A stretch of 64,000 nucleotides of DNA, taken from Leptospira sp. GIMC2001 (lineage in GTDB: Bacteria > Spirochaetota > Leptospiria > Leptospirales > Leptospiraceae). The translations under genes and the position numbers were made by a program. Below the pieces are notes generated by a model, which had not been told where the DNA came from, did not search any database, and worked only from the letters and a program-made list of their open reading frames with translations. Shown in pieces: positions 1 to 8,583 of this stretch (within the stretch, counting starts at the first letter, position 1; every line of letters starts with the position of its first letter). Location: assembly GCF_028462125.1 (NCBI RefSeq), contig NZ_CP115468.1, positions 434,001 through 498,000 of the forward strand, given 5' to 3'.

Positions 1-402
1 CCCAAGCATAGTCTTAGCGATTGTATAAAAAGGCAAAAGGGATTTCTCTCCACCCATTTTTGAATAGGTTGGCGACTGAAAAAACTTTTTTCCTGGAACA
101 TAAAGTGTGCATGCATAAACGAGAGAGCCACCACCAACTCCGGCTCCACTTACTAATAAAAAATCTTTTAGAAGATTGATCCTTTGGATTCCATAACAAA
201 AAAGTTTAGGCATCCATAAATATTTGGAAAGAGACCAGTTAGTCTTAGGGAAATCAGAAGCATTCCATCTTTTACCAGATTCAATAACTGCAACTGAATA
301 TCCTTTCTGTGATAATCGCATCGCTGATACGCTACCTCCGAAACCGGAGCCTATAACAACGAAGTCAAAAACTTGATTGGAATCGTTAGACGATGATGAC
401 AT
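1..402 (-). CDS. GMC-type FAD oxidoreductase, N-terminal part (cut by window edge)
   Basis: Read on the minus strand from the ATG at 402, the frame stays open for 134 codons to the window edge, so only the N-terminus is present. Residues about 13-24 form a dinucleotide-binding loop ([13 protein letters not shown]), the first strand of an FAD-binding Rossmann fold. Further on, [12 protein letters not shown] matches the second FAD-contacting segment of GMC and cholesterol-oxidase-like enzymes. These enzymes oxidise alcohols or sterols with FAD; the substrate here cannot be told. A Shine-Dalgarno AGAGG sits about 8 bases upstream. The gene is divergent from the flavin monooxygenase at 571 and the two may share a control region. 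A glucose-methanol-choline or cholesterol oxidase subgroup is inferred only from these motifs. Confidence 0.75.
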   Translation of the reverse strand, partial: MSSSSNDSNQVFDFVVIGSGFGGSVSAMRLSQKGYSVAVIESGKRWNASDFPKTNWSLSKYLWMPKLFCYGIQRINLLKDFLLVSGAGVGGGSLVYACTLYVPGKKFFQSPTYSKMGGEKSLLPFYTIAKTMLG

Positions 403-492
403 TTCACAACCTCTGTGCTCATATCATCTATCTTTTCTAATAAAAAACAAGTAAATTTTAGAATTCTGCTTGTTTGTAAAACATGCAAATGA

Positions 493-522
493 TTGAAATA
501 GTTGTATAGTTTTAGATATATA
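493..522 (+). promoter_or_regulatory. Possible sigma-70 type promoter of the flavin monooxygenase
   Basis: TTGAAA at 493-498 is followed, after 18 bases, by TATATA at 517-522 in a very AT-rich stretch. The start codon at 571 and its AGGAG at 557-561 lie downstream. A weak AAGAAC/GTTCTT dyad (529-553) lies between promoter and start. This is pattern-based only; AT-rich leptospiral DNA gives many chance matches. Confidence 0.35.
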
Positions 523-570
523 AAAAGAAAGAACGATAGTACAAAAAGTTCTTAATAGGAGAAATTGGAA

Positions 571-2094
571 ATGAACGAATTGCCAAAAGTTTGTGTTATT
601 GGTGCTGGCTCAAGTGGTATTACTGTTATCAAATCCTTACAAGACAAAGGAATTCCTTTCGATTGTTATGAAATGGGTTCGGAAGTTGGTGGCAATTGGA
701 GATATAAAAATGATAACGGGATAAGCAATATTTATAAATCTTTGCATATTAATACACATCGTGATCGAATGGAATACCGTGATTATCCGATGCCAGAAAG
801 CTATCCTGATTATCCAAATCACGATCCCATATTAAAGTATTTCAAAAATTATATTGATCATTTCGATCTTAGAAATAAAATTCAGTTCAAAAATGGTGTA
901 ACTCGTGCAGATTATACGGAAGACGGTCTTTGGAAAATCACGACAAGCAAAGGTATAACCAAATACTATGATGCGTTAGTGGTTGCCAATGGTCATCACT
1001 GGAGTCCTCGTATGCCTGATCCAGCTTTTCCAGGTAAGTTCACTGGTAAAGTTTTTCATGCGCATGATTATGTGAGTCCAACAGAACCTATGAATCTAAT
1101 AGGTAAGAATGTTGTAGTTGTAGGTATGGGCAATAGTGCTATGGATATTTCTGTTGAACTTTCGCGACCTGGTATTGCAAACAAAGTATTTCTTGCAGCC
1201 CGAAGAGGCGCGTATGTTATTCCGAACTACTTGTTCGGTAAGCCACTAGATAAAATAACGGAATATTTACCTCCTTGGATTCCAATTGGCGTCTCACAAT
1301 TTTTTGCTCATTGGCTGATTCGTTTTGGGGTTGGTAAGATGGAAGATTTCGGTCTACCAAAACCAGATCATAGATTTGGAAGTGCACATCCAACAATCTC
1401 GCAAGATCTCTTGGTGCGTTTAGGCAGGGGAGATATAACACCAAAACCGAATATTAAAGAATTGAAGGGTAGTCAGATTGAATTCACTGATGGTTCAGTG
1501 GAAGATGTGGATGTGATCATATATTGTACAGGTTATAATGTAAAATTTCCATTCTTCGATGAGAATTTCCTCTCCGCACCTGATAATTATTTGCCTCTGT
1601 ATTTTCGTATGCTTCAACCAGAAAGAAATAATTTATTTTTTGTTGGCTTGATGCAACCGCTCGGCGCAATCATGCCACTTGCTGAATTTCAAGGGAAATG
1701 GATCGCTGAATATCTCACGGGCGGATATGATTTTCCTAGTGAATCCGCAATGTGGGAATGGATTCGTAATGAAGAAAAACAGATGAAAAAGAGATATGTC
1801 AACTCTGCTCGACATACAATGCAAGTGGACTTCGATGTTTTTATGTGGAAGATGAATCGCGAACTCAAAAAAGGCAAAAAACGAGCAACGGGTCAGATTC
1901 CGATTGATCCACGCGCTGAAGAAATGAATTCTAAACAATCATCGAAACCCAATTCTGGAGCTTCTGTGAGTGGATCAAGAAATAGTAAGTCAAGGATGGA
2001 TTCGAAGAAAGTTCATTCTTCTAAATCAAAATCAAATAGCGCAAAGCCTAAGAAAAAACTAGGTAGTTCATCAAAACTAAATGCTAAACGTTAA
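571..2094 (+). CDS. Flavin-containing monooxygenase (FMO / Baeyer-Villiger type)
   Basis: A 507-residue NAD(P)H-dependent flavoprotein monooxygenase, predicted cytosolic. Residues 9-16 (VIGAGSSG) are the FAD-binding GxGxxG. Around residue 157 FTGKVFHAHDY fits the FMO fingerprint FxGxxxHxxxY. A second nucleotide-binding motif, VGMGNSAMD, near residue 185 should bind NADPH. I chose the ATG at 571 because AGGAG lies 9 bases before it; an in-frame TTG at 565 is less likely. Oddly, from about residue 450 to the end the chain becomes a Ser/Lys-rich, low-complexity basic tail that the family does not need. The gene heads a plus-strand run with an M23 peptidase, a PilZ-like protein and a CPBP protease. 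Substrate is unknown. Confidence 0.88.
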   Translation: MNELPKVCVIGAGSSGITVIKSLQDKGIPFDCYEMGSEVGGNWRYKNDNGISNIYKSLHINTHRDRMEYRDYPMPESYPDYPNHDPILKYFKNYIDHFDLRNKIQFKNGVTRADYTEDGLWKITTSKGITKYYDALVVANGHHWSPRMPDPAFPGKFTGKVFHAHDYVSPTEPMNLIGKNVVVVGMGNSAMDISVELSRPGIANKVFLAARRGAYVIPNYLFGKPLDKITEYLPPWIPIGVSQFFAHWLIRFGVGKMEDFGLPKPDHRFGSAHPTISQDLLVRLGRGDITPKPNIKELKGSQIEFTDGSVEDVDVIIYCTGYNVKFPFFDENFLSAPDNYLPLYFRMLQPERNNLFFVGLMQPLGAIMPLAEFQGKWIAEYLTGGYDFPSESAMWEWIRNEEKQMKKRYVNSARHTMQVDFDVFMWKMNRELKKGKKRATGQIPIDPRAEEMNSKQSSKPNSGASVSGSRNSKSRMDSKKVHSSKSKSNSAKPKKKLGSSSKLNAKR

Positions 2095-2113
2095 GACTCA
2101 AGAGTATAATTAA

Positions 2114-2815
2114 TTGATCAAAAATTCTAAAGTAGCTCTAATTGGATTGTTGTTTATGCAATGCGCTTCAATAGACTACTATAGAATGATGGTTTTTGAA
2201 AAATTCTGTATAAATTGCGGTGAACCACAAATTAATTGTAAGGTGGTTATGGCAAATCGTACCAATTGGATTGCGGAGAATTTTGCTGCTCCTGTTGGGT
2301 CTGAGACAGCAAAAGGCTTTTATATAGCCCAAGGATTCGGAGAACCCAATCCAAGATTTCGAAATTCGAGACATCTTGGAGAAGATTGGAATTATAATGC
2401 TGGTGGAGATAGTGATTTTGCCGCACCTGTTTACAGTATTGGGAGAGGGATCATTACCTATCGAGGGGATATCGGAGGCGGTTGGGGAAAAGTTGTACGC
2501 ATCTGCCATAAGTTAGGTGACAATCTCCGAATGAAATTCAATACTCAATATCTAGAAAGTATTTATGCGCATTTATATGATTTCGAAGTAGACGTGGGAC
2601 AGGAAATACAGGAAGGGCAATGGATTGGCTCGATGGGTGACGCAAATGGCAGCTACCTTTCACATCTTCATTTTGAAATCCGTACCGATCCGAACGAGGA
2701 ACTCGGAGGCGGCTATGATAAAGAGATTCCAAATTATTATCTAAATCCTGTGGATTTTTTAAGAAATTTCCAAAAAAGTATTGCCTTGCCACAAACAACT
2801 AGTATCCAGAACTAA
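2114..2815 (+). CDS. M23 (LytM-type) peptidase, probable lipoprotein
   Basis: A 233-residue protein whose hydrophobic N-terminus ends in LLFMQC (Cys 17), a loose spirochaetal lipobox, so it is probably lipidated and periplasmic. The LytM zinc ligands are present: HLGED near residue 87 (HxxxD) and HLHFE near residue 186 (HxH), with YAHL between them. This family cleaves peptide cross-bridges of peptidoglycan or acts as an activator of other hydrolases. With all ligands present the enzyme could be active. The start is TTG, 19 bases after the monooxygenase stop, with only a weak AAGAG upstream, so it may be translationally linked to that gene. Confidence 0.82.
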   Translation: MIKNSKVALIGLLFMQCASIDYYRMMVFEKFCINCGEPQINCKVVMANRTNWIAENFAAPVGSETAKGFYIAQGFGEPNPRFRNSRHLGEDWNYNAGGDSDFAAPVYSIGRGIITYRGDIGGGWGKVVRICHKLGDNLRMKFNTQYLESIYAHLYDFEVDVGQEIQEGQWIGSMGDANGSYLSHLHFEIRTDPNEELGGGYDKEIPNYYLNPVDFLRNFQKSIALPQTTSIQN

Positions 2816-2857
2816 GGGTTCAAAACCCCGTAAATGAATTGTAATAAAGAGGATTGA

Positions 2858-3169
2858 ATGCAAGCTTCACTCTATCGCCCAGTACTTCCACCGGTTTCAA
2901 TCCAATTTGAAATTATTCCTTTGCCACCTAAACATAAAGAAATTTCTACTCGAGGAATATCTTTTCAAAATGACTCAGAAATTGAATTGGGTACCACTTT
3001 AAATGTTTCGATCAAGACGATTAGCATTACTGGTTCCATTGATTTTTCCGCAAAAGTTTTAAAGTGCGTTCCGGTTCCCAATAAAGGTTATTTTGAAATC
3101 TATGCGAATTTCTTCGATCTTGAGCATGACAAGGAAGATGAAATTTTAGATTTTCTAGAAAATATATAA
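2858..3169 (+). CDS. PilZ-like domain protein (putative c-di-GMP binding)
   Basis: A 103-residue protein that is almost all one beta-rich domain. The pattern ISTRGISF followed by alternating strands (LGTTLNVSI, FSAKVLKC, YFEIYANFF) and an acidic C-terminal helix fits a PilZ fold. The N-terminal RxxxR that contacts c-di-GMP is not evident, so nucleotide binding is uncertain. A good AGAGG lies upstream of the ATG. It follows the M23 peptidase by 42 bases and precedes a CPBP protease, probably within one transcript. Confidence 0.55.
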   Translation: MQASLYRPVLPPVSIQFEIIPLPPKHKEISTRGISFQNDSEIELGTTLNVSIKTISITGSIDFSAKVLKCVPVPNKGYFEIYANFFDLEHDKEDEILDFLENI

Positions 3170-3224
3170 GCAAATATTTTATAAAGCTCAGAATATAATT
3201 ATATTTTGAAGTTCAGGAATTGAA

Positions 3225-4076
3225 ATGTACCCAACGATATTAAAAGTCATTCTAATAACTTTTGTTTTGCTATGCATACAGTTTGCTTTTGGAATTTTAA
3301 TTGCGATTTTCAAAGACACCGAATATTTTAATTCATTTAGAGACTACATCATTTCAGGATCAAATGTTATTGCGATATTTGCTGTAAGTCTCTATGCATT
3401 TCGCAAAAGTAAATTGAATTTAATGGATATGATGTCCTTTCGCAAAGACACAACTATCTTGATTTTTCCAGCATTAGCAATCACTTATGCGTTGCATATA
3501 GTTGGAGCTTTTCTTTCAGTTATGGTTTTTCAAAATAGCACCGTTTCGCAAGGTTTTGTTGAATCCTCTGCAGAATACCTTCCTATCAATCAGATTCCTC
3601 TGTATTTCTTGCTGGTGGTTGTCGCTCCTATCACAGAAGAATTGTATTTTCGAGGATTCGCTTTTCTTGGATTGATGCGTAACTATTCTTTTTTTGTTTC
3701 TATGTTAGTTTCTACATTGTTGTTTTGTGTTATTCATTTGAATCCTTCTCAGATGGTAGGAGCAGCATTGATTGGTGTTTTTTCCTGCTATCTATTGTAC
3801 TTAACGAAGAATATAGTTTTCTCAATACTAATACACGCGATGTACAATGGACTATTTCTCGTTCTTCCACCATTGATTAGTAAATTTAATTTGCATTCGG
3901 AAATTTGGCACTACAAGACATCCATTTATACTTTTGATCTAATTGATTTTTCCGGAATCATTTTATTATTGATCGGAATTCCTTTATTCTTATTTCTCAA
4001 AAGCAAGATTAGAATTGAGCAAAACATGGATCAATTTATTCAACCTATAGAAAATCCAGATGAGCTTATTGCTTGA
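3225..4076 (+). CDS. CPBP-family intramembrane glutamic protease (CAAX/Abi type)
   Basis: A 283-residue polytopic membrane protein. The diagnostic EExxxR appears as EELYFRGF near residues 138-145, followed by HLNP and then HAMYNG, which supply the other conserved His/Asn residues of the CPBP (Rce1-like) superfamily. At least seven hydrophobic segments are visible. Bacterial members process or regulate membrane and secreted peptides; the substrate here is unknown. It ends about 100 bases before the convergent MutS-like gene. Confidence 0.85.
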   Translation: MYPTILKVILITFVLLCIQFAFGILIAIFKDTEYFNSFRDYIISGSNVIAIFAVSLYAFRKSKLNLMDMMSFRKDTTILIFPALAITYALHIVGAFLSVMVFQNSTVSQGFVESSAEYLPINQIPLYFLLVVVAPITEELYFRGFAFLGLMRNYSFFVSMLVSTLLFCVIHLNPSQMVGAALIGVFSCYLLYLTKNIVFSILIHAMYNGLFLVLPPLISKFNLHSEIWHYKTSIYTFDLIDFSGIILLLIGIPLFLFLKSKIRIEQNMDQFIQPIENPDELIA

Positions 4077-4174
4077 TTCTATTTTAGGGAATATGGCAAG
4101 ACATTAAGAAGACGAGATTCGCAATGTTTAAAGAATCTATTACCAGTTATTGAGATAATCTAGCAATTTATTAT

Positions 4175-5926
4175 TTACTGAACGACTCCTTCTTTTCTTA
4201 GAATAAAGATCGCATTGGTGGTCGCTACAACTCCATCTCTTATCTGAAAATCGAAACTCATAGCATCATCAACTATTTTCTCGGTAAAATGTTTTAGGGT
4301 AAGATTCGGAAGCTTAGCTAGATCTAAATCATGAGTTGTGCACAATGTGTAGGCGCTGGATCCTTGCAGACGCTTAATTATAAATTCTGAAGCGAGAAAC
4401 CTTTCTTTTGTATTGGTTCCCTTTAATATTTCATCCAATAGTATCAAATATTTCGAATCATTCGATTCAATCGATTTAAAAATTTCAGCTAGCCTTCTTG
4501 CTTCTGCATAAAAAAGAGAAATTCCTTCTGTTAGTGAATCTTGGTTTTTGACGGAACAGAGAATTCTCAATGGAGGAAGAGTAAGCGTCTTGGCACTTAC
4601 GACACCACCGCAGAGAGCTAGAAGAATATTCGTACCAATCGTTCGCATATATGTTGTTTTGCCGGACATATTGGAACCAGTAATTAAAAGAACAGATCCT
4701 TCAGAGATCTCATTCAGTGGATTTGCCACAGCGGAATTTTCTTGTAGCAGCGGATGTGTTAAATCTAAACCAGAAATCGATCGGTTCTTGGGATCTATTG
4801 TTGGAAAATTCCATGTTGGATAAGTATAATGCAAATGAATAAAAGGCATCAGAGAATCAATGACCTCTAATCGTTCGATCCAAATTTTCATTGAGTCAGA
4901 GTATTCTATAGTCCATTTTTCTATGCTACGTAATTTCCATAGATCATGGAGGAAGAAAGCATTCATCATAAAGTGAGCTAGCGGAGCACTCCAGACTGAT
5001 GATACTGCTGATCGATAGGTCTGAAAAGATTTTTTTATATCTTCATTTTTCCATTTTTTATCAATACGATTGATTTGTAGGATGAGACGCTCTGTTTGAT
5101 TAGAACGTTTAGTAACTGATTCAAGAAATTGAAATTCTTTTAGGCTGTCTCTTCTATACATAAGGAAGATTACCGTATTTAGAATGAAGAAACTTGCACC
5201 AAATGGGAGCTGGAAAATCATAGAAGCAAAAATTGTGGTGGATCCAACAATTGATAGAATTGGAAATATTTTTCTTAGAATTTTTCGCTTGGAGTAGAAT
5301 CCTGAATTAGATCTTTTCCAGCCATTTGTCTCCCATTTTTTACCTAGAAAAAACTCCCAATCTTCAGATGCTTTTCTTATGAACTGATAACTAAACCAAA
5401 TGTTATTGGAAAATCGTTTAACAGTAGTTTGTCGATTTATGATCTCTTCATAAGTCTCTGATTTAGATTGTAATAGATTACTTAGGAATAACTTTTCTCC
5501 TTGCTCAGTGGAAGTTGTATCTATTAAACTAAACAGTCCATCTTTTTCGAATATATTTAAATCTTCACAGAATGGATGATTGTTTCGAATACTATCTGCG
5601 ACAGGTATAGACCGGAATAAATCTTTTGTTTTCTTCTCAGCGCGAAGGATTTCTCTAGAAAGAAAATCATTATAAGAAACTAAACGATTCTTGAAATCTT
5701 CCTGCAAATTGTATCGTTTTACAAATACATAAAATACTAATATGGTTCCAATAAAAGGAAATATCGAGAGAATGAGATCAATCTGGTAGAAGTAAAGTAT
5801 TAGAGCGCAAGCAGGTATGGATAAAAAGGTGAAAAGTCTAAAACTCGCTGTTGTTGAGAGCTTAGATTCAATTCTCGAAATTCGTGAAGAAACTTTCTCA
5901 ATGCGATGTTGGAGTTTTTTTCTCAT
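4175..5926 (-). CDS. Membrane-anchored MutS-family ATPase
   Basis: A 583-residue protein keeping the MutS C-terminal ATPase: Walker [11 protein letters not shown] near residue 417, Walker B LILLDEI near 495 and a TKERF segment after it. The N-terminus is not the mismatch-binding domain of MutS1. It is a short coiled region, then hydrophobic segments at about 30-70 and again at about 220-255, so the ATPase is probably tethered to the membrane. MutS relatives with this build are usually annotated as mismatch repair proteins, but without the mismatch-recognition domain that role is doubtful. Its ATG overlaps the stop of the small upstream gene by four bases, implying coupled translation. Confidence 0.8.
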   Translation of the reverse strand: MRKKLQHRIEKVSSRISRIESKLSTTASFRLFTFLSIPACALILYFYQIDLILSIFPFIGTILVFYVFVKRYNLQEDFKNRLVSYNDFLSREILRAEKKTKDLFRSIPVADSIRNNHPFCEDLNIFEKDGLFSLIDTTSTEQGEKLFLSNLLQSKSETYEEIINRQTTVKRFSNNIWFSYQFIRKASEDWEFFLGKKWETNGWKRSNSGFYSKRKILRKIFPILSIVGSTTIFASMIFQLPFGASFFILNTVIFLMYRRDSLKEFQFLESVTKRSNQTERLILQINRIDKKWKNEDIKKSFQTYRSAVSSVWSAPLAHFMMNAFFLHDLWKLRSIEKWTIEYSDSMKIWIERLEVIDSLMPFIHLHYTYPTWNFPTIDPKNRSISGLDLTHPLLQENSAVANPLNEISEGSVLLITGSNMSGKTTYMRTIGTNILLALCGGVVSAKTLTLPPLRILCSVKNQDSLTEGISLFYAEARRLAEIFKSIESNDSKYLILLDEILKGTNTKERFLASEFIIKRLQGSSAYTLCTTHDLDLAKLPNLTLKHFTEKIVDDAMSFDFQIRDGVVATTNAIFILRKEGVVQ

Positions 5927-6168
5927 CGAAATGCTGGTTTCGTTAATAGAGTATTCTCGTAATTTTCAACTTCTCTTTTATAAATCTCAAGATCTAAAAC
6001 TCTGAACAAACTACCGAAATCATTGAGTAACCAACGGTCAACAAGCTTGCCTCGTTCCCGTCCTTTGATTTTATCGAGGTAAATTCGACCGAATAGGTCG
6101 GTTCCATACTCATATTTGACAAATCTACCCTTTCTGACTCCTGTTCTGTTTTCCAAACGTATCTGCAT
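5923..6168 (-). CDS. Small conserved-looking protein of unknown function, coupled to the MutS-like gene
   Basis: An 81-residue basic, charged protein starting [11 protein letters not shown] chose the ATG at 6168 because TGGGA lies about 7 bases upstream; a GTG at 6192 would add 8 residues but has no ribosome site. The stop overlaps the MutS-like start (ATGA), so the two are translated together. The segment [17 protein letters not shown] suggests a small beta-sheet protein. I do not recognise a family. A partner role for the membrane MutS-like ATPase is inferred only from the overlap. Confidence 0.6.
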   Translation of the reverse strand: MQIRLENRTGVRKGRFVKYEYGTDLFGRIYLDKIKGRERGKLVDRWLLNDFGSLFRVLDLEIYKREVENYENTLLTKPAFR

Positions 6169-6324
6169 AGCGATTCCCAGGCTAGATTTCACCCAAGAAA
6201 GTACAAGAAAAAAAATAAAAAACTACTTCAGTATTTGGAAAAACCCCCGATCTTATAATCAGGGAAAGGATTCCCAAAAAAAACAAATATAAATCGTAAC
6301 AACCAGAGTTGCACGGAGGCCACA

Positions 6325-6531
6325 ATGTTTTACGCAGAATTAAATGACGAGCTATCTAGCTCTTATTCCAGAAACACTCAAAAACTTGCTTCAATCACAA
6401 GTGAATCACAATTGCCAGTTCTAGGTCTAAAGGCAGGAAGTCTGCTTGATGACAGACAGATGAAAAAACTACATGAAATCCGGAATCGTCATTTAAAGGG
6501 AGATCAGAAATCATCCTTTCTTAGAGACTAA
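6325..6531 (+). CDS. Small protein of unknown function
   Basis: A 68-residue hydrophilic protein beginning MFYAELNDEL. It has a strong ribosome site (CGGAGG, about 5 bases before the ATG), which argues it is translated. There is no signal peptide or membrane segment; the C-terminal half is basic (KKLHEIRNRHLKGDQK). It is divergent from the MutS-like pair and followed at once by a hairpin at 6541-6577. I cannot assign a family. Confidence 0.6.
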   Translation: MFYAELNDELSSSYSRNTQKLASITSESQLPVLGLKAGSLLDDRQMKKLHEIRNRHLKGDQKSSFLRD

Positions 6532-6540
6532 TCGAATAAA

Positions 6541-6577
6541 AAACGGTGCTTAGATTCAAAGAGAATCGGCACCGTTT
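6541..6577 (-). terminator. Hairpin, outer of two tandem terminators
   Basis: AAACGGTGC (6541-6549) pairs perfectly with GCACCGTTT (6569-6577). On the minus strand the stem is followed by a T-run (GTTTTTTATT), so it works best as a second terminator for the TRAP operon, but it also lies just behind the plus-strand gene ending at 6531. Confidence 0.7.
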
Positions 6578-6579
6578 AC

Positions 6580-6613
6580 AAAAAAATACCAGCTAGATTT
6601 CTCTCAGCTGGTA
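6580..6613 (-). terminator. Rho-independent terminator of the TRAP operon
   Basis: ATACCAGCT (6586-6594) and AGCTGGTAT (6605-6613) form a perfect 9-base stem. Read on the minus strand the stem runs into a T-run (GGTATTTTTTT). It sits about 50 bases after the dctM stop and is backed by a second hairpin at 6541-6577. Confidence 0.8.
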
Positions 6614-6665
6614 TTCTCAATCGAAGGAACAATCTTGGGCTATCGAACCCAGGATTTCAATTCTT

Positions 6666-8021
6666 CTAATATTTATCTAAAAAGCTTCCACCCGGAGGAA
6701 TTTCTTCCTCTTCTTCCATATTCGTTCCTGGAACATCAGGTGCTTTCATTTCAGTTGTTTCATTCGGTAGAGTGAACAAAGCAATCTGAGGAATGAAAGA
6801 AATTAGCATCAATGCTACAAGAAAGATTCCAATGATCGGAACTACGGACTTGATCACATCACCCAAAGCTTCTTTGAAAATTCCTGATGCAACGAATAGG
6901 TTGATACCAACTGGAGGTGTGATATAACCAATTTCTAAGTTCACAATCATGATGATTCCAAAATGGATTGGATTGATTCCGTATGAAGCAGCCATAGGCG
7001 CAAGCAGTGGTGCCAATACAAGAATTGCCGACATGATATCCATAAAGAATCCAACAATCAGTAACAAAATGTTCACTCCAATGATGAATGCAATTGGACT
7101 TGTAATCAAAGTCGACATGTATTCAACCATGCTTTGTGGAACTTGTTCGATTGTGAGGAACTTATTCAAACTAGTAGCAAGAAGCAAGATCAAAAGTAGA
7201 GATCCTAACATCTCAGCACTTTCTACAAGAATCTGAGGAATTTTTGTTACCTTCAATTCTCTATGAATGACAAGTTCTACAAACAGAGCATACATCACAG
7301 CGATAGCCGCTGATTCAGTTGCTGTAAAAATTCCTGAGTAGATTCCACCTAGAATAATAACTGGCATCATTAGAGCGAGGAATCCTTTGAGTGTTGATTC
7401 ACCGATCTCTTTGAGAACCCATTTGCCACGTGGCATATTCCAGCCCTTATACATGGAGTAACCCATAAGCATGAAGACTAGTAGAATTCCAGGTCCAATT
7501 CCTGCTTTGAAAAGATCAGTAACGGACACTCCCACCATAATAGCATAGATGATCATCGGGATACTCGGAGGAATGATGATTCCTAAAGTTCCACCAGATG
7601 TTAGTAGACCCATGCTAAATTGCTTATCATAGCCAGCTTTTTGAAGAGCAGGGTACATGATTCCACCAATCGCAATCAGTGTTACAGGACTTGAGCCAGA
7701 AATCGCAGCAAAAATCGCACAAGCAAAAACCCCAGCAATTGCAAGCCCAGATGGAATGGGTGCAGTATAAGCTCGACCCATATCAATGAGTCTTCGAGCA
7801 ATACTTCCATAGGTCATCAAGTTACCTGCTAGAATAAACAGTGGGATTGCGAGTAAGATCTCTTTGTCAGCACCGTAATAGATATCTTCTATTATTCCTG
7901 TGAGGTCTCCCTCTCCCAAGAATAGAAAACAATACGCAGTAACCGAGCCCATGATAACGAATAGTGGTTGACCAAGAAGTACAAGAAGTACTAAAAGAAC
8001 GATTAAACCTAAGGAACCCAT
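6666..8021 (-). CDS. dctM: TRAP transporter large permease DctM
   Basis: A 451-residue inner-membrane protein with about 12 hydrophobic segments, the size expected for the ion-coupled permease of a TRAP carrier. It carries family sequences such as IPLFILAGNLM, SGSSPVTLIAIG, GTLGIIIPPSIPMIIYA and ITPPVGINLFVA. It moves the solute delivered by the periplasmic DctP, usually driven by a sodium gradient. Its ATG overlaps the dctQ stop by one base (TGATG). A hydrophilic acidic tail of about 30 residues (NMEEEEEIPPGG) extends past the last membrane helix, which is unusual. Two terminators follow. Confidence 0.93.
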   Translation of the reverse strand: MGSLGLIVLLVLLVLLGQPLFVIMGSVTAYCFLFLGEGDLTGIIEDIYYGADKEILLAIPLFILAGNLMTYGSIARRLIDMGRAYTAPIPSGLAIAGVFACAIFAAISGSSPVTLIAIGGIMYPALQKAGYDKQFSMGLLTSGGTLGIIIPPSIPMIIYAIMVGVSVTDLFKAGIGPGILLVFMLMGYSMYKGWNMPRGKWVLKEIGESTLKGFLALMMPVIILGGIYSGIFTATESAAIAVMYALFVELVIHRELKVTKIPQILVESAEMLGSLLLILLLATSLNKFLTIEQVPQSMVEYMSTLITSPIAFIIGVNILLLIVGFFMDIMSAILVLAPLLAPMAASYGINPIHFGIIMIVNLEIGYITPPVGINLFVASGIFKEALGDVIKSVVPIIGIFLVALMLISFIPQIALFTLPNETTEMKAPDVPGTNMEEEEEIPPGGSFLDKY

Positions 8022-8566
8022 CAGTATCCCACCTCTTCTTTTTCAAATTCGTCCAAGACTTTGGATGTTTCGCCGTAATCGTCTGGTCTCAGAGATGGTA
8101 CTATTGCAAATACAAAATGCCTGAAAGCCATTGAGACGAATACATAAGGAAAAATGATATTGACTACCCATAGAGGTAAGCCAACGATCACCGGATGGAT
8201 ATCACCATTTGCTTGAACTGCTTGCAAATGTTCTAAAGAAAGATAGAACAAGAAAACGCAGAATCCAGTTACAATCAAATGTTCTATTACTTTTAGAAAT
8301 GGTTTGAATTTCTCAGGCCATAACTTATCTGCGATCTCTGGTCTTAGGTGACCCCCTTTCGCAGTTGTAAGTGCAGCCCCAATAAAACCACCCCAAATCA
8401 TCAGAATGATTGCACCTTTCTGAGCCCATTCAATTCCTTCGTTGAAAATTTCTCTGCTTCCCACGTCCATAGCCATAAGGAGTGCGAGAATGGCGAAACA
8501 GAGTCCGCCAAAAACTTTTTCAACGATGGTGATTCCACCGATTATTTTTTTTATAGTATTCGTCAC
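8021..8566 (-). CDS. dctQ: TRAP transporter small permease DctQ
   Basis: A 181-residue protein with four hydrophobic segments and the family's typical WAQKGAIILMIWGGFIGAA stretch. DctQ packs against DctM in the inner membrane and is required for transport. The start is GTG at 8566, 17 bases after the dctP stop, and the stop overlaps dctM by one base. In Treponema pallidum the two permease parts are fused; here they are separate genes. Confidence 0.9.
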   Translation of the reverse strand: MTNTIKKIIGGITIVEKVFGGLCFAILALLMAMDVGSREIFNEGIEWAQKGAIILMIWGGFIGAALTTAKGGHLRPEIADKLWPEKFKPFLKVIEHLIVTGFCVFLFYLSLEHLQAVQANGDIHPVIVGLPLWVVNIIFPYVFVSMAFRHFVFAIVPSLRPDDYGETSKVLDEFEKEEVGY

Positions 8567-8583
8567 GGTTTATATACCATCCA

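Noticed and set aside
2858..3169. Firm c-di-GMP receptor call
   Set aside because: The RxxxR motif needed for nucleotide contact is not seen, so only a PilZ-like fold is claimed.
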